The notes below the pieces were generated by a model. The model had not been told where the DNA came from and searched no databases. It saw nothing but the letters and a program-made list of their open reading frames with translations. From an uncultured Prevotellaceae bacterium (lineage in GTDB: Bacteria; Bacteroidota; Bacteroidia; Bacteroidales; Bacteroidaceae): a stretch of 31,626 nucleotides of DNA. Both the position numbers and the translations under genes were made by a program. The stretch covers positions 1-31,626 of the forward strand of contig CALFJG010000031.1 in assembly GCA_937877625.1 (NCBI GenBank), written 5' to 3'. This document shows positions 23,470 through 31,532 of the stretch, one piece after another (position 1 is the stretch's first letter; each line of letters begins with the position of its first letter).

Positions 23470-23544
23470 ATGATGGCCGATAGATCAATATTTCACAAGG
23501 TAGGAGGAATTATTCAAAGTGTGGCTATATTTATACACATATAG
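23470..23544 (+). CDS. Possible 24-aa ORF
   Basis: MMADRSIFHKVGGIIQSVAI and four more residues, starting 13 nt after the predicted transcription start. It has a short hydrophobic C-terminus and ends at a TAG inside the first 21-bp repeat. No family is recognised. It could be a peptide, the stub of a longer gene, or chance. Confidence 0.25.
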   Translation: MMADRSIFHKVGGIIQSVAIFIHI

Positions 23545-23585
23545 GCTATGTTTGTGAAAATATAGTTTATGTTTATGAAAATATA
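23523..23585 (+). repeat. 21-bp repeat, three units
   Basis: Units at 23523, 23544 and 23565 of the type GGCTATGTTTGTGAAAATAT plus A, each ending in the same phase. In the frame of the upstream ORF each unit ends with TAG. The outer ends (GGCTAT and ATAGCC) are inverted copies. Confidence 0.85.
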
Positions 23586-23623
23586 GCCTCAACTTAAATT
23601 CTTTAAGGCGCAACGAAAAAAAC

Positions 23624-23662
23624 AAGTCCCGTGCAGATTTTTCTCCGCACGGGACTTTTTTT
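23624..23662. terminator. Bidirectional Rho-independent terminator
   Basis: AAGTCCCGTGC (23624-23634) pairs with GCACGGGACTT (23647-23657), an 11-bp perfect stem with a 12-nt loop, followed by seven T on + and by GTTTTTTT on the minus strand. It separates the + strand region to the left from the minus-strand DUF3276 gene to the right. Confidence 0.93.
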
Positions 23663-23747
23663 GATTCCTCGGTGTCGTAGCAGGAGACCTCCCACCCACG
23701 TTCCTTGCCTTTCCGTTTGCGCCGGCGGCGATGGGTGTGCGCCGTGG

Positions 23748-24080
23748 CTACTCAAACTCTGTGTCTAAACGAAACTCGTTGCCGTCAAGCCCAGAAGTCT
23801 GACTTTCCTGCTGCGGTTTCTGTACCTCTTGCGTCTGTACGTATGACAACGCCTCGTTGAAAGCCTGAGCAAACTTCTCAAAGTCTTCGCTGTAGAGAAA
23901 CACCTTGTGCTTCTCAAATACTGGTGGCACAATCTCTGTCCCCTCCTGCACACGCTTGCTCTCGGTAATCGACAAATAGTGTCCGCCGCGCCGGTCTTGT
24001 TTCACATCAATGTAGTACGTGCGCTTGCCAGCTTTCACCGTGCGCGAGAAGAGAATAGTGTTTTTGTCGTAGGTTCCCAT
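23748..24080 (-). CDS. DUF3276 / PUR-alpha-like nucleic-acid-binding protein
   Basis: 110 residues. One PUR repeat (KRTYYIDVKQDRRGGHYLSI) with the conserved aromatic and basic residues for single-stranded nucleic-acid binding, followed by a helix (SEDFEKFAQAFNEALSYV) and a Gln/Glu-rich tail. DUF3276 proteins are nearly confined to Bacteroidota and usually occur at about 100-130 residues. The gene has its own -7 box TACCTTTG on the minus strand about 34 bp before the start codon and shares the terminator at 23624-23662. The cellular role is not established. Confidence 0.9.
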   Translation of the reverse strand: MGTYDKNTILFSRTVKAGKRTYYIDVKQDRRGGHYLSITESKRVQEGTEIVPPVFEKHKVFLYSEDFEKFAQAFNEALSYVQTQEVQKPQQESQTSGLDGNEFRLDTEFE

Positions 24081-24113
24081 AGTGTTTCGTATCTATATGT
24101 GAGTATATTGCGG

Positions 24114-24121
24114 CAAAGGTA
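24114..24121 (-). promoter_or_regulatory. -7 box of the DUF3276 gene
   Basis: TACCTTTG read on the minus strand, followed by GCCGCAATATACTC. The -33 region is T-rich without a clear TTTG. Positions 24122-24278 to its right hold no recognisable element. Confidence 0.55.
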
Positions 24122-24278
24122 AACTAAGGCTACCACAACGAAAAACATTCACCATACTTTTTTCCGCTCTCCCGCTTTCATTACACGCTCCCGTCGCTCC
24201 GTTCTGCTCCGAGAAATACGCGATTATCGCTTCTCAAACGCCAAAAGTGTCCTTTCCTCGCACAAAAATCGCGGATTA

Positions 24279-24310
24279 TTTGCCCAAATACAGCAAAAAA
24301 CCTATTTTTG
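24279..24310 (+). promoter_or_regulatory. Promoter of the rplY-pth-S4 cluster
   Basis: TTTG at 24279-24282, a 20-bp spacer, and TATTTTTG at 24303-24310 match the Bacteroidota consensus. Transcription would start near 24317, leaving a leader of about 95 nt before rplY. Confidence 0.75.
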
Positions 24311-24410
24311 TCGCCGATTTGCCGCAAGGGGCGCGGAAAAGCCCCCGTGTGATGGCGAATTAAGCGACTGAAAAACTTAATTTAGAGTAACACAACAATC
24401 AAAAAAAACA

Positions 24411-25013
24411 ATGAAAGAAATCACAATCAAAGGCACCGTGCGCGTAGCCGAGGGCAAAAAGGCCGCCCGTGCCCTCCGACGCGAAGGCCTCGTGCCCTGC
24501 GTTATTTATGGTGAGAAGCGTGGCGAAGACGGCTTGCCCGTAGCTACTCCTTTCTCCGTGTCAGAAAAAGAGATTAACAAGGTGGTTTTCACCCCTAACA
24601 TCTATCTCGTACGCGTACAGCTCGACGGTGCAGAGCACACCGCTGTAATCAAGGAAATCCAGTTCCACCCCGTGAAGGACAATGTTGTACACGTTGACTT
24701 CTACGAGGTGACACCCGACAAACCTATCGTGATGGGCGTGCCTATCCAAACCGTAGGCCTCGCGCCGGGTGTGCGCGCCGGTGGTCGCCTCACCACAATG
24801 CTTCGCAAACTCAACGTGCGCGCTAAGTACGTCGATATCCCCGAAAAACTTACGATTGACGTGTCGCAACTCGAACTCGGTAAGAGCATTAAGGTGCGCG
24901 AGCTCAGTTTTGAAAATATGGAGTTGGTAACACCCCAAGAGGTTGTGGTTATCACCATCAAGATGACACGTGCCGCTCGTTCGGCTGCTGATGCCGCTGC
25001 TGCACAAGCCTAA
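24411..25013 (+). CDS. rplY: 50S ribosomal protein L25 / Ctc type
   Basis: Binds 5S rRNA in the large subunit. At 200 residues it is the long TL5/Ctc form: an L25 N-terminal beta barrel (residues 1-90, with GKKAARALRREGLVPCVIYG typical of the rRNA-binding loop) plus a C-terminal TL5-like domain (about 95-185). The C-terminus is Ala-rich. It is the first gene of a + strand cluster with pth and an S4-domain gene, which is the order usual in Bacteroidota. Start ATG 24411 is supported by the N-terminal alignment MKEITIKGTVR. Confidence 0.95.
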   Translation: MKEITIKGTVRVAEGKKAARALRREGLVPCVIYGEKRGEDGLPVATPFSVSEKEINKVVFTPNIYLVRVQLDGAEHTAVIKEIQFHPVKDNVVHVDFYEVTPDKPIVMGVPIQTVGLAPGVRAGGRLTTMLRKLNVRAKYVDIPEKLTIDVSQLELGKSIKVRELSFENMELVTPQEVVVITIKMTRAARSAADAAAAQA

Positions 25014-25029
25014 TACACCATTTCCTAAA

Positions 25030-25593
25030 ATGAACAACCTGATTGTGGGGTTGGGCAACATCGGACAGGAATACGCCGATACCCGCCACAACATAGGATT
25101 TAGAGTGTTGGATGCCCTGGCCGGGGCATCCAACGCTGTTTTTAGCGACCGCCGTTACGGGTATATCACCGAGGTGAGGCTAAAAAACCAAAATCTTATC
25201 CTCCTCAAGCCCTCCACCTATATGAACCTCTCGGGCAATGCCGTACGCTACTGGATGAACGAGAAAAAGATATCCCCCGAGCGTTTGCTCATCGTGGTGG
25301 ACGACCTGGCTCTGCCGCTTGGCACACTGCGTATGAAAGCCAGTGGCAGCGAGGGCGGACACAACGGGCTACGCTCCATCACGCAGCAACTCGCTACGCA
25401 GCAGTACGCCCGTTTGCGCTTTGGCATCGGGGCTGACTTTGACCGCGGGCAGCAAATCGACTTTGTGCTAAGTCCGTTTACCCCCGACGAGGAGGCGTTG
25501 CTCCGAGAGCGCATCCCCGTGGCAGTAGAGGCAGTGAAAAGTTTTGCCCTGCAAGGCATTGACCGTACGATGAACCAATACAACGGTAAATAG
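25030..25593 (+). CDS. pth: Peptidyl-tRNA hydrolase
   Basis: Cleaves peptidyl-tRNA released from stalled ribosomes so that the tRNA can be reused. 187 residues, the normal length. The family's catalytic residues are present: N10 in GLGN, H20 in DTRHNIGF (catalytic base) and D91 in VVDDLALPLG; GGHNGLRSI is also conserved. ATG 25030 fits the family N-terminus (MNNLIVGLGN); the longer frame from 24970 would run into rplY. It starts 16 bp after the rplY stop. Confidence 0.97.
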   Translation: MNNLIVGLGNIGQEYADTRHNIGFRVLDALAGASNAVFSDRRYGYITEVRLKNQNLILLKPSTYMNLSGNAVRYWMNEKKISPERLLIVVDDLALPLGTLRMKASGSEGGHNGLRSITQQLATQQYARLRFGIGADFDRGQQIDFVLSPFTPDEEALLRERIPVAVEAVKSFALQGIDRTMNQYNGK

Positions 25594-25619
25594 CCCCACA
25601 TCTATATATAAAAGGTAAG

Positions 25620-26039
25620 ATGGAAGCACGTTTAGACAAATGGCTTTGGGCGGTACGCATCTTTAAGACGCGCACGCTCGCCGCCGACGCTTGCAAGAAC
25701 GGGCGTGTGCAAATCAACGGGGCGCAAGCCAAACCCGCGCGTATGGTGAAAGACGGCGACACGGTGAGTGTGCGCAAACCGCCCGTCACCTATACGTTTC
25801 GGGTGCTTCAAGCAATAGAGAAACGTGTGGGCGCACGTTTCCTGCCCGACATCGTGGAGAATATCACTGATGCCTCGCAGTATGAACTCTTAGAGATGAG
25901 CCGCATCAGTGGTTTTATCACACGTGCCAAAGGCACCGGGCGGCCCACAAAGAAAGAGCGACGCGACATTGACGAGTTTGTCACACCTATCTATGGCTTT
26001 GACGACTGGGACAACGACGATACGGACGATGAAGAATAA
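25620..26039 (+). CDS. hslR: S4-domain RNA-binding protein (HslR-type)
   Basis: An RNA-binding heat-shock 15-type protein; E. coli Hsp15 recycles stalled 50S subunits carrying nascent chains. The S4 fold is at residues 1-65 (RLDKWLWAVRIFKTRTLA, then GRVQINGAQAKPARMVKDGD). The C-terminus from about 105 is lineage-specific, with a basic part (GRPTKKERRD) and an acidic end (DDWDNDDTDDEE). It sits 26 bp after pth, the usual Bacteroidota order. Confidence 0.92.
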   Translation: MEARLDKWLWAVRIFKTRTLAADACKNGRVQINGAQAKPARMVKDGDTVSVRKPPVTYTFRVLQAIEKRVGARFLPDIVENITDASQYELLEMSRISGFITRAKGTGRPTKKERRDIDEFVTPIYGFDDWDNDDTDDEE

Positions 26040-26067
26040 GAACGCGCTCACAAACCCCATACCCGCA

Positions 26068-27699
26068 ATGAAACACTTACGCTTCGTACTTTCCATTGGC
26101 CTTTTCGCTTGTTGTGTAGCCCTCGATGCCCAAACAGCACGTCCTAAGTTGGTCGTAGGCATCGTTGTCGACCAGATGCGCTGGGACTATCTTCATCGTT
26201 ATGCCGGGCGCTACACGCAGCAGGGCTTCCTGCGCTTGCTCGGCGAGGGCTTTTCTGCCGACAACTGCCAGATAAACTATTTTCCCACCGTCACCGCTGC
26301 CGGCCACGCGAGTGTGTACACAGGCACCACGCCTGCCGTCCACGGCATCGTGGGCAACAGGTTCCGCGACGGCAATCGTTGGCAATACTGCACGGAGGAC
26401 ACCACGGTGTGTGCCGTAGGGAGTACGGGCAAGGCCGGCAAGATGTCGCCGCGAAACCTTATGGCTACTACCATCGGCGACGAGATGAAACTCGCCACCA
26501 ACTTTCGCAGCAAAGTCGTCGGCGTGGCGCTTAAAGACCGCGCGTCGATCCTCCCCGCAGGCCATTGTGCCGATGCCGCTTATTGGTTCGATGCTGAAAA
26601 CGGGTGTTTCATCTCCTCCACCTACTACCTCCAGACACTCCCCGCCTGGGTACAAGCCTTCAATGCCCGCCACCTGCCCGACAGCCTACTCGCCGGGAAG
26701 TGGGAGACGCTCTTCCCCGTAGAAACATATACGCAAAGCACGCCCGACCCATCGCCTTACGAAGAACCATACGTGACCAACGGCACCGTGGAGTTCCCTT
26801 ACGACCTCGGCGCGCTTTTTACGCAGTGTGGCTACGACCTGATACGCCGCGTACCTGCGGGCGCAACACTTACGTTTCAAATGGCAGAGGCCGCCGTTCG
26901 GGGCGAGCAACTTGGAAAGGGCGCGCAGACCGATATGCTCTGTGTGAGCATCAGTTCCACCGACTACATCGGCCACCAGTTTGGCATCAACGCTGTAGAG
27001 ACCGAGGACACCTATCTGCGCCTCGACCGCGACCTCGCACAATTCCTTAATTTCTTAGACCGCGAGGTGGGGCGTGGCGAATACCTCCTCTTCCTCACCG
27101 CCGACCACGGCGCAGCCCACAACATAGACTTCAACCGCGCACACGGCATTCCCAGCGAGCCGTGGCCAATGAGCGGCACGACGCGCCAACTTGCCGACTA
27201 CTTGAAGAACTACTATCAGACCAATCAACCCCTGCTCTTTGGCGACCGCGACTGCAAAATTTGTCTGAACCACGATGTTATTGCACGTCAAGGCATCAAC
27301 GAGCAAGAACTCCGCCAACTGAGCCTCCGCTTCTTGGAGAACGAAAGCCTCTTTGCCTATGTAGCCGACATCAGCCAAATTGCCACAGCACCTATTCCAC
27401 AACTTATTCGCGAACGCGCCATCAACGGCTATTATCGCACACGCAGCGGCGAACTGCTCACTATACCACGCCCCGCAGTATATGGTGAGGACAACCGGCA
27501 AAACATCACCGGCACCATGCACGGCGTGTGGAACCCCTACGATGCTCATATTCCTTGCATCTTCTTCGGGTGGGGCATCAACCACGGAGCCACAGCACGC
27601 GAGGTTCACATCACCGACATCGCGCCAACCGTATGCTCCTTGCTTCATATACAAATGCCGAACGGCACGACCGGAACGACCATAAACCTTAATCCATAA
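26068..27699 (+). CDS. pafA: PafA-type alkaline phosphatase, exported
   Basis: A periplasmic phosphate-irrepressible phosphomonoesterase of the alkaline phosphatase superfamily. Starting at ATG 26068 there is a signal peptide (MKHLRFVLSIGLFACCVALD) cleaved before AQTARP. Residues matching the PafA active site: metal ligand D35, nucleophile T76 in PTVTAAGH, N97, the K156-x-R158 pair (KDR), D299 and H303 in DYIGH, D346-H347 in ADHGA, and H494 in YDAHIP. All expected catalytic positions are kept, so it should be active. An upstream ATG at 26029 overlaps the S4 gene and would lengthen the signal peptide; 26068 is preferred. It begins 28 bp after the S4 gene stop. Confidence 0.93.
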   Translation: MKHLRFVLSIGLFACCVALDAQTARPKLVVGIVVDQMRWDYLHRYAGRYTQQGFLRLLGEGFSADNCQINYFPTVTAAGHASVYTGTTPAVHGIVGNRFRDGNRWQYCTEDTTVCAVGSTGKAGKMSPRNLMATTIGDEMKLATNFRSKVVGVALKDRASILPAGHCADAAYWFDAENGCFISSTYYLQTLPAWVQAFNARHLPDSLLAGKWETLFPVETYTQSTPDPSPYEEPYVTNGTVEFPYDLGALFTQCGYDLIRRVPAGATLTFQMAEAAVRGEQLGKGAQTDMLCVSISSTDYIGHQFGINAVETEDTYLRLDRDLAQFLNFLDREVGRGEYLLFLTADHGAAHNIDFNRAHGIPSEPWPMSGTTRQLADYLKNYYQTNQPLLFGDRDCKICLNHDVIARQGINEQELRQLSLRFLENESLFAYVADISQIATAPIPQLIRERAINGYYRTRSGELLTIPRPAVYGEDNRQNITGTMHGVWNPYDAHIPCIFFGWGINHGATAREVHITDIAPTVCSLLHIQMPNGTTGTTINLNP

Positions 27700-27788
27700 C
27701 CTTTGCTCCGCTTAGCAGCTTTGCGTGTGAGTGATGCCACAAAACGAAAGCGCAGAAAACCCTAAGCCCCGCCACGTCTATTCCTACC

Positions 27789-28889
27789 ATGACCTTATAC
27801 CCCCAACTGATTATCGATGCCCTGCGCACCGTGCGCTATGCCGGTACAAAGAAAGATATCATTGCGAGCCAGATGCTCGACGACGACCTGCGTATCAACG
27901 GTATGAACGTCAGTTTCTCGCTTATTTTTGAGAAGCCCACCGACCCCTTCCTAAAAAGCACGGTAAAAGCCGCCGAGGCCGCTATCCATGCCCACGTGAG
28001 TCGGGAGGTGAACGTGGCCGTGAGCGTGAAGACACGACAGGCATCGCGTCCCGAGCCCGGCAAGATGCTTCCCCACGTGAAGAACATCATCGCTGTGAGC
28101 AGCGGCAAGGGTGGGGTAGGGAAGAGCACCGTAGCCACTAACCTCGCCGTGGCTCTGGCACAAGCGGGCTACCGTGTGGGACTTCTTGATTGCGACATCT
28201 TCGGACCCAGCCTTCCTAAGATGTTCCACGTAGAGGCCGAGCAGATTTTTGCCGAGCAGGTGGAGGGCCGACAGATAATGATACCCGTAGAGAAATACGG
28301 CGTGAAACTTCTTAGCATCGGTTTCTTCCTGCAACCCGACAGTGCCGCACTCTGGCGCGGGGCGATGGCCAGCAACGCACTCAAACAACTTGTGGGCGAT
28401 GTGGCCTGGGGCGCGCTCGACTACTTTGTGCTTGATACCCCGCCCGGCACCAGCGATATCCACCTCACACTACTGCAAACACTCGCCATCACCGGGGCTG
28501 TCATCGTTAGCACGCCACAGCAGGTGGCACTTGCCGATGCACGCAAAGGCATTGATATGTACCGCAACGAAAAAGTTAATGTGCCAATACTGGGGCTGGT
28601 AGAAAATATGGCGTGGTTCACACCCGCCGAACTGCCTAACAACCGTTATTATATCTTCGGGCGCGACGGCGTGGAACGCTTAGCCGAGGAGATGCAAGTG
28701 CCGCTCTTGGGGCAGATACCCCTCGTACAGTCTATCTGCGAGAGTGGCGACAGCGGGGAGCCTGCAGCGGTACGTGCCAACACCGCCACCGGCCTGGCCT
28801 TTCGCGAGTTGGCGGCACGCGTGGTGGAAGCCACCAACCAGCGAAACAATGAGCAACCGCCCACTACCATAGTTCCGACGGCGAAGTGA
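27789..28889 (+). CDS. apbC: Mrp/ApbC-type P-loop ATPase, Fe-S carrier family
   Basis: 366 residues. An N-terminal MIP18/DUF59-like domain (residues 1-85), a deviant Walker A SSGKGGVGKST near residues 105-115, DCDIFGPSLPKM and FVLDTPPGTSD, the hallmarks of Mrp/NBP35 ATPases that carry Fe-S clusters to target proteins. The conserved CxxC that binds the bridging cluster in many members is absent: the corresponding segment reads ENMAWFTPAELPNNRYYIFG. This substitution appears common in Bacteroidota Mrp (from memory), so the cluster chemistry may differ. It follows pafA after a gap of about 90 bp. Confidence 0.93.
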   Translation: MTLYPQLIIDALRTVRYAGTKKDIIASQMLDDDLRINGMNVSFSLIFEKPTDPFLKSTVKAAEAAIHAHVSREVNVAVSVKTRQASRPEPGKMLPHVKNIIAVSSGKGGVGKSTVATNLAVALAQAGYRVGLLDCDIFGPSLPKMFHVEAEQIFAEQVEGRQIMIPVEKYGVKLLSIGFFLQPDSAALWRGAMASNALKQLVGDVAWGALDYFVLDTPPGTSDIHLTLLQTLAITGAVIVSTPQQVALADARKGIDMYRNEKVNVPILGLVENMAWFTPAELPNNRYYIFGRDGVERLAEEMQVPLLGQIPLVQSICESGDSGEPAAVRANTATGLAFRELAARVVEATNQRNNEQPPTTIVPTAK

Positions 28890-28942
28890 CGCTTTTTGCA
28901 TTTCTTTCTGAACAAGCATATCGCATATTTCGCGTAAATTCC

Positions 28943-28950
28943 TAATTTTG
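28943..28950 (+). promoter_or_regulatory. -7 box of the TPR/AraC gene
   Basis: TAATTTTG followed by CAGC. No TTTG at the -33 position. Transcription would start near 28957, leaving a leader of about 60 nt before ATG 29020. It overlaps the longest possible start (TTG 28948), which rules that start out. Confidence 0.5.
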
Positions 28951-29019
28951 CAGCATAGCAAGGCACAAAGAACAATCCTTCGTCATATCCAAGTTAGCAC
29001 GTGCCTTAATACAAAAACT

Positions 29020-30714
29020 ATGTTGTCAACCACAGCCCCTCATAGCACTGGTACTCTTCTCTGCCGCCTACTCTTGTTTCTTTTCGCCTTCTTGGCTTTG
29101 CCCGCCACTGTTGCGGCACAGACGAAGGAGACCCTGGCGTTGCTTCGCGACTTTGACAACCAGCCCAGCCTGTCGAACGCCAACCGGTTTCTTACGCGCT
29201 TGAAGACAGAGGATTTTACCGACGAGCAAACCTTCCCGCCCGGCACGTCTGTTGATACTCTGAGGAAACAAGTGTGGTATTGGGCTGGCGAGTACTATCT
29301 TGCCGCACAGCAATATGAGCAGGCCGTAGCCTATGGCCTGCGCGCCTTGCCGCTCTTCCAAAAAGTAGCATCGCCCCCTGCCGAGGCCGATTGCGAAGCA
29401 CTCGTTGCCACCGCGTTTTTTCGCTTGGGGCAGTTCAACGAAGCATTGTCCCACGCCAAACGCGTAGTAGAGATAGACCGCGCCGAGGGCAACAGCGACA
29501 ATATCTCCTCCTCGCTCAATACCCTCGCCGCTATATATATGGCCGCCGGCCAGCCCGAGGAGGCGGCACAGTATATAGGGCAAGCACTTTCCTTCGCGCG
29601 ACAAAGCGATAACCCGGCACGCCTCGCTATTATTTGCGGGAGTGCCTCGGAGATACACTATCGCTTAGGACACTACGAAGAGGCTATACCTTTCGCACGC
29701 GAAGCACTTGCCATAGAGCAACGCTTGGGCAATAAGTCGAAAGAGGCCGTGCGCCTTGCACAACTCGCACCACCGCTCATCGCTTTGGGAAAAAACTATG
29801 AGGCCTATCAAACCTTGCAACGCGCTATTCCACAACTGCGGGCCGATAGCAACCACCACAGCCTCGCCATAGCCTGCAACCAGATGGGCGACCTGCTCCT
29901 TGCAGAAAATAAAAACGCCGCCGCTGCCACATATTTTCAGGAAGCACTCGATATCCTACTACGCCAGCACGACATCTACAACGAGAGCCATAGCCGACGA
30001 GGACTCTATCGTGCCCTGCGCGATAGCAATCCTAAGGCCGCAATGATACACAACGACCGCTACAACGAACTGCGCGATTCGCTCTACGACAGCCGCACGG
30101 GGGTGCTACTCGGACAATATGCCGCACTCTACGGTAATCAGCAATTGCAAGAAGAAAACGAGAGCCTGCGACAGGCACGAAGCCATCAGCTGCTCACCAT
30201 AGGGCTTGCCGTGGTGATGCTCTCGTTGCTTATCTGGTGCATAGGCCAATATCGCTTAAAGCGCCAAAAGCAACGCAACACGGAACTTACCGAGCAAATA
30301 GCAAGGCTCTCAAACCAGTCAAACAAAACGCTTTTTAAGTCTTCCAACACTTCCCCGCAGCCCACAGCGGCAGAAACTGACAACGGCGATTTTCTTACGA
30401 TGGTTATCGCGGCGGTTGAGACGGCTATTCCCTCACGCCAAACCGATGTGGAGAGCATAGCACAAGCCTTGGGCATCACCAGCACAGTATTCCGCCGCCG
30501 ACTATCCACACTCACAGGCGAAACGCCCAAGGCTTTTATCTCTGCCGTGCTGATGCAGCGAGCCGCTACGTTACTAAAGCAAAATGCCACACTACCCATG
30601 GCTGAAATCGCCACGCAGTGTGGCTTTGATGAACCGTCAAACTTTGTACGCACCTTTAAGCGTGTCTATGGCATCACTCCCTCGCAATACGCTCGCCAAA
30701 ACAAGCATTCCTGA
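29020..30714 (+). CDS. Membrane-bound TPR sensor with AraC DNA-binding domain
   Basis: 564 residues from ATG 29020. A signal-anchor or signal peptide (LLCRLLLFLFAFLALPATVA) is followed by a periplasmic TPR solenoid (about 45-380: repeats such as QYEQAVAYGLRALPLF, QPEEAAQYIGQALSFA, HYEEAIPFAREALAIE). Then come a TM helix at about 390-412 (LLTIGLAVVMLSLLIWCIGQ), a basic coiled linker, and a cytoplasmic AraC-type HTH at about 480-564 (ITSTVFRRRLSTLTGETPKA, then MAEIATQCGFDEPSNFVRTF). It would bind DNA from the membrane in response to a periplasmic signal, a design common in Bacteroidota. It likely acts alone or on genes outside the window. Confidence 0.88.
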   Translation: MLSTTAPHSTGTLLCRLLLFLFAFLALPATVAAQTKETLALLRDFDNQPSLSNANRFLTRLKTEDFTDEQTFPPGTSVDTLRKQVWYWAGEYYLAAQQYEQAVAYGLRALPLFQKVASPPAEADCEALVATAFFRLGQFNEALSHAKRVVEIDRAEGNSDNISSSLNTLAAIYMAAGQPEEAAQYIGQALSFARQSDNPARLAIICGSASEIHYRLGHYEEAIPFAREALAIEQRLGNKSKEAVRLAQLAPPLIALGKNYEAYQTLQRAIPQLRADSNHHSLAIACNQMGDLLLAENKNAAAATYFQEALDILLRQHDIYNESHSRRGLYRALRDSNPKAAMIHNDRYNELRDSLYDSRTGVLLGQYAALYGNQQLQEENESLRQARSHQLLTIGLAVVMLSLLIWCIGQYRLKRQKQRNTELTEQIARLSNQSNKTLFKSSNTSPQPTAAETDNGDFLTMVIAAVETAIPSRQTDVESIAQALGITSTVFRRRLSTLTGETPKAFISAVLMQRAATLLKQNATLPMAEIATQCGFDEPSNFVRTFKRVYGITPSQYARQNKHS

Positions 30715-30904
30715 CGGCGTATAACTCAAGTTCCACGCTAAATGCTGAGCCAGAACTTGTCCTTCACCTCACAATCAATTGTCGTTAGGTGACAAAAAGA
30801 AAGCTGCAAAGCAGCATAACAGTCTAATTGTCCGATAGGCGTGTACCGTTGCGCAGAACAGTAGTAACACTTTTGCCCGTTCTTTTTACACTACTTGCGA
30901 AACT
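30715..30904. other. Intergenic gap with no recognised gene
   Basis: Holds a short hairpin (GCTGC/GCAGC near 30791-30803) without a T-run and an imperfect TCACCT/AGGTGA inverted repeat (30769-30794). Neither looks like a terminator. No ORF with coding character was seen. Confidence 0.5.
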
Positions 30905-30950
30905 GGTACAAAAATACCACAATTAACAATGTTTGTGTTACCTTTGTACC
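30905..30950 (+). promoter_or_regulatory. AbiE promoter with flanking inverted repeat
   Basis: GGTACAAA (30905-30912) and TTTGTACC (30943-30950) form an 8-bp perfect inverted repeat with a 30-bp spacer. The right half-site overlaps a -7 box TACCTTTG (30939-30946). AbiEi antitoxins are known to repress their own promoter by binding inverted repeats, so this is a likely operator. Confidence 0.55.
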
Positions 30951-30959
30951 GTATTTAAG

Positions 30960-31532
30960 ATGAATTGCATGGCCGAAAAGAATACATATCTGTCATCAGC
31001 CAGCATAAAGGAGCAGGGACGGACAGCCTATTACAAAATGCTGGAGAGTGCTCGTCAAGGCGAGCTTATTCAGGTTCGCCGAGGGGTCTATGCCAATATA
31101 GAACAGCTCAGTGGCAGTATGATTGACATTGACACGATTGTCCCTGACGGAATCCTGTGTTTGTGGTCTGCGTGGAATATCCATCAACTCACTACCTCTA
31201 TGCCACAGGCTTTCCATATTGCCGTCAAAAGAAACAGAAAGGTAACGGTTTCGACGTTTCCGAGGGTGGAGATACATCACTATACTGAAACGCTGCTGAA
31301 TATCGGTGTGATGACAACGGAGATTGACGGCTTTACCATACGCCTCTATGACGTAGAGCGTTGTGTATGCGATGCCGTGAAGTTCAGAAACAAGGTGGGT
31401 ATGGATGTCTGCTCCGAGATTATCAACAGCTATCTGGCACGACCCGACAGAAATCTCAGTCGCCTGATGGACTATGCCCGACTGTTGAGAGTCGGCCACA
31501 TTCTTGAACAGTATCTACAGGTGAAACTATGA
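30960..31532 (+). CDS. AbiEi-type antitoxin of a type IV TA system
   Basis: 190 residues from ATG 30960 (or 187 from ATG 30969). The N-terminal winged-helix domain (SSASIKEQGRTAYYKMLESA, then GELIQVRRGVYAN) and the C-terminal domain with the DIDTIVPDGILCLWSAWNIH pattern match AbiEi antitoxins, which repress the operon and counter the AbiEii toxin. In type IV systems the two proteins do not bind each other. The next gene overlaps its stop by 4 bp (ATGA), typical of abiEi-abiEii. The transcription start is expected about 7-16 nt before the start codon, so the mRNA is almost leaderless. Confidence 0.85.
   Translation: MNCMAEKNTYLSSASIKEQGRTAYYKMLESARQGELIQVRRGVYANIEQLSGSMIDIDTIVPDGILCLWSAWNIHQLTTSMPQAFHIAVKRNRKVTVSTFPRVEIHHYTETLLNIGVMTTEIDGFTIRLYDVERCVCDAVKFRNKVGMDVCSEIINSYLARPDRNLSRLMDYARLLRVGHILEQYLQVKL

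Noticed and set aside
30769..30803. Terminator after the TPR/AraC gene
   Set aside because: Hairpins are short and not followed by a T-run.
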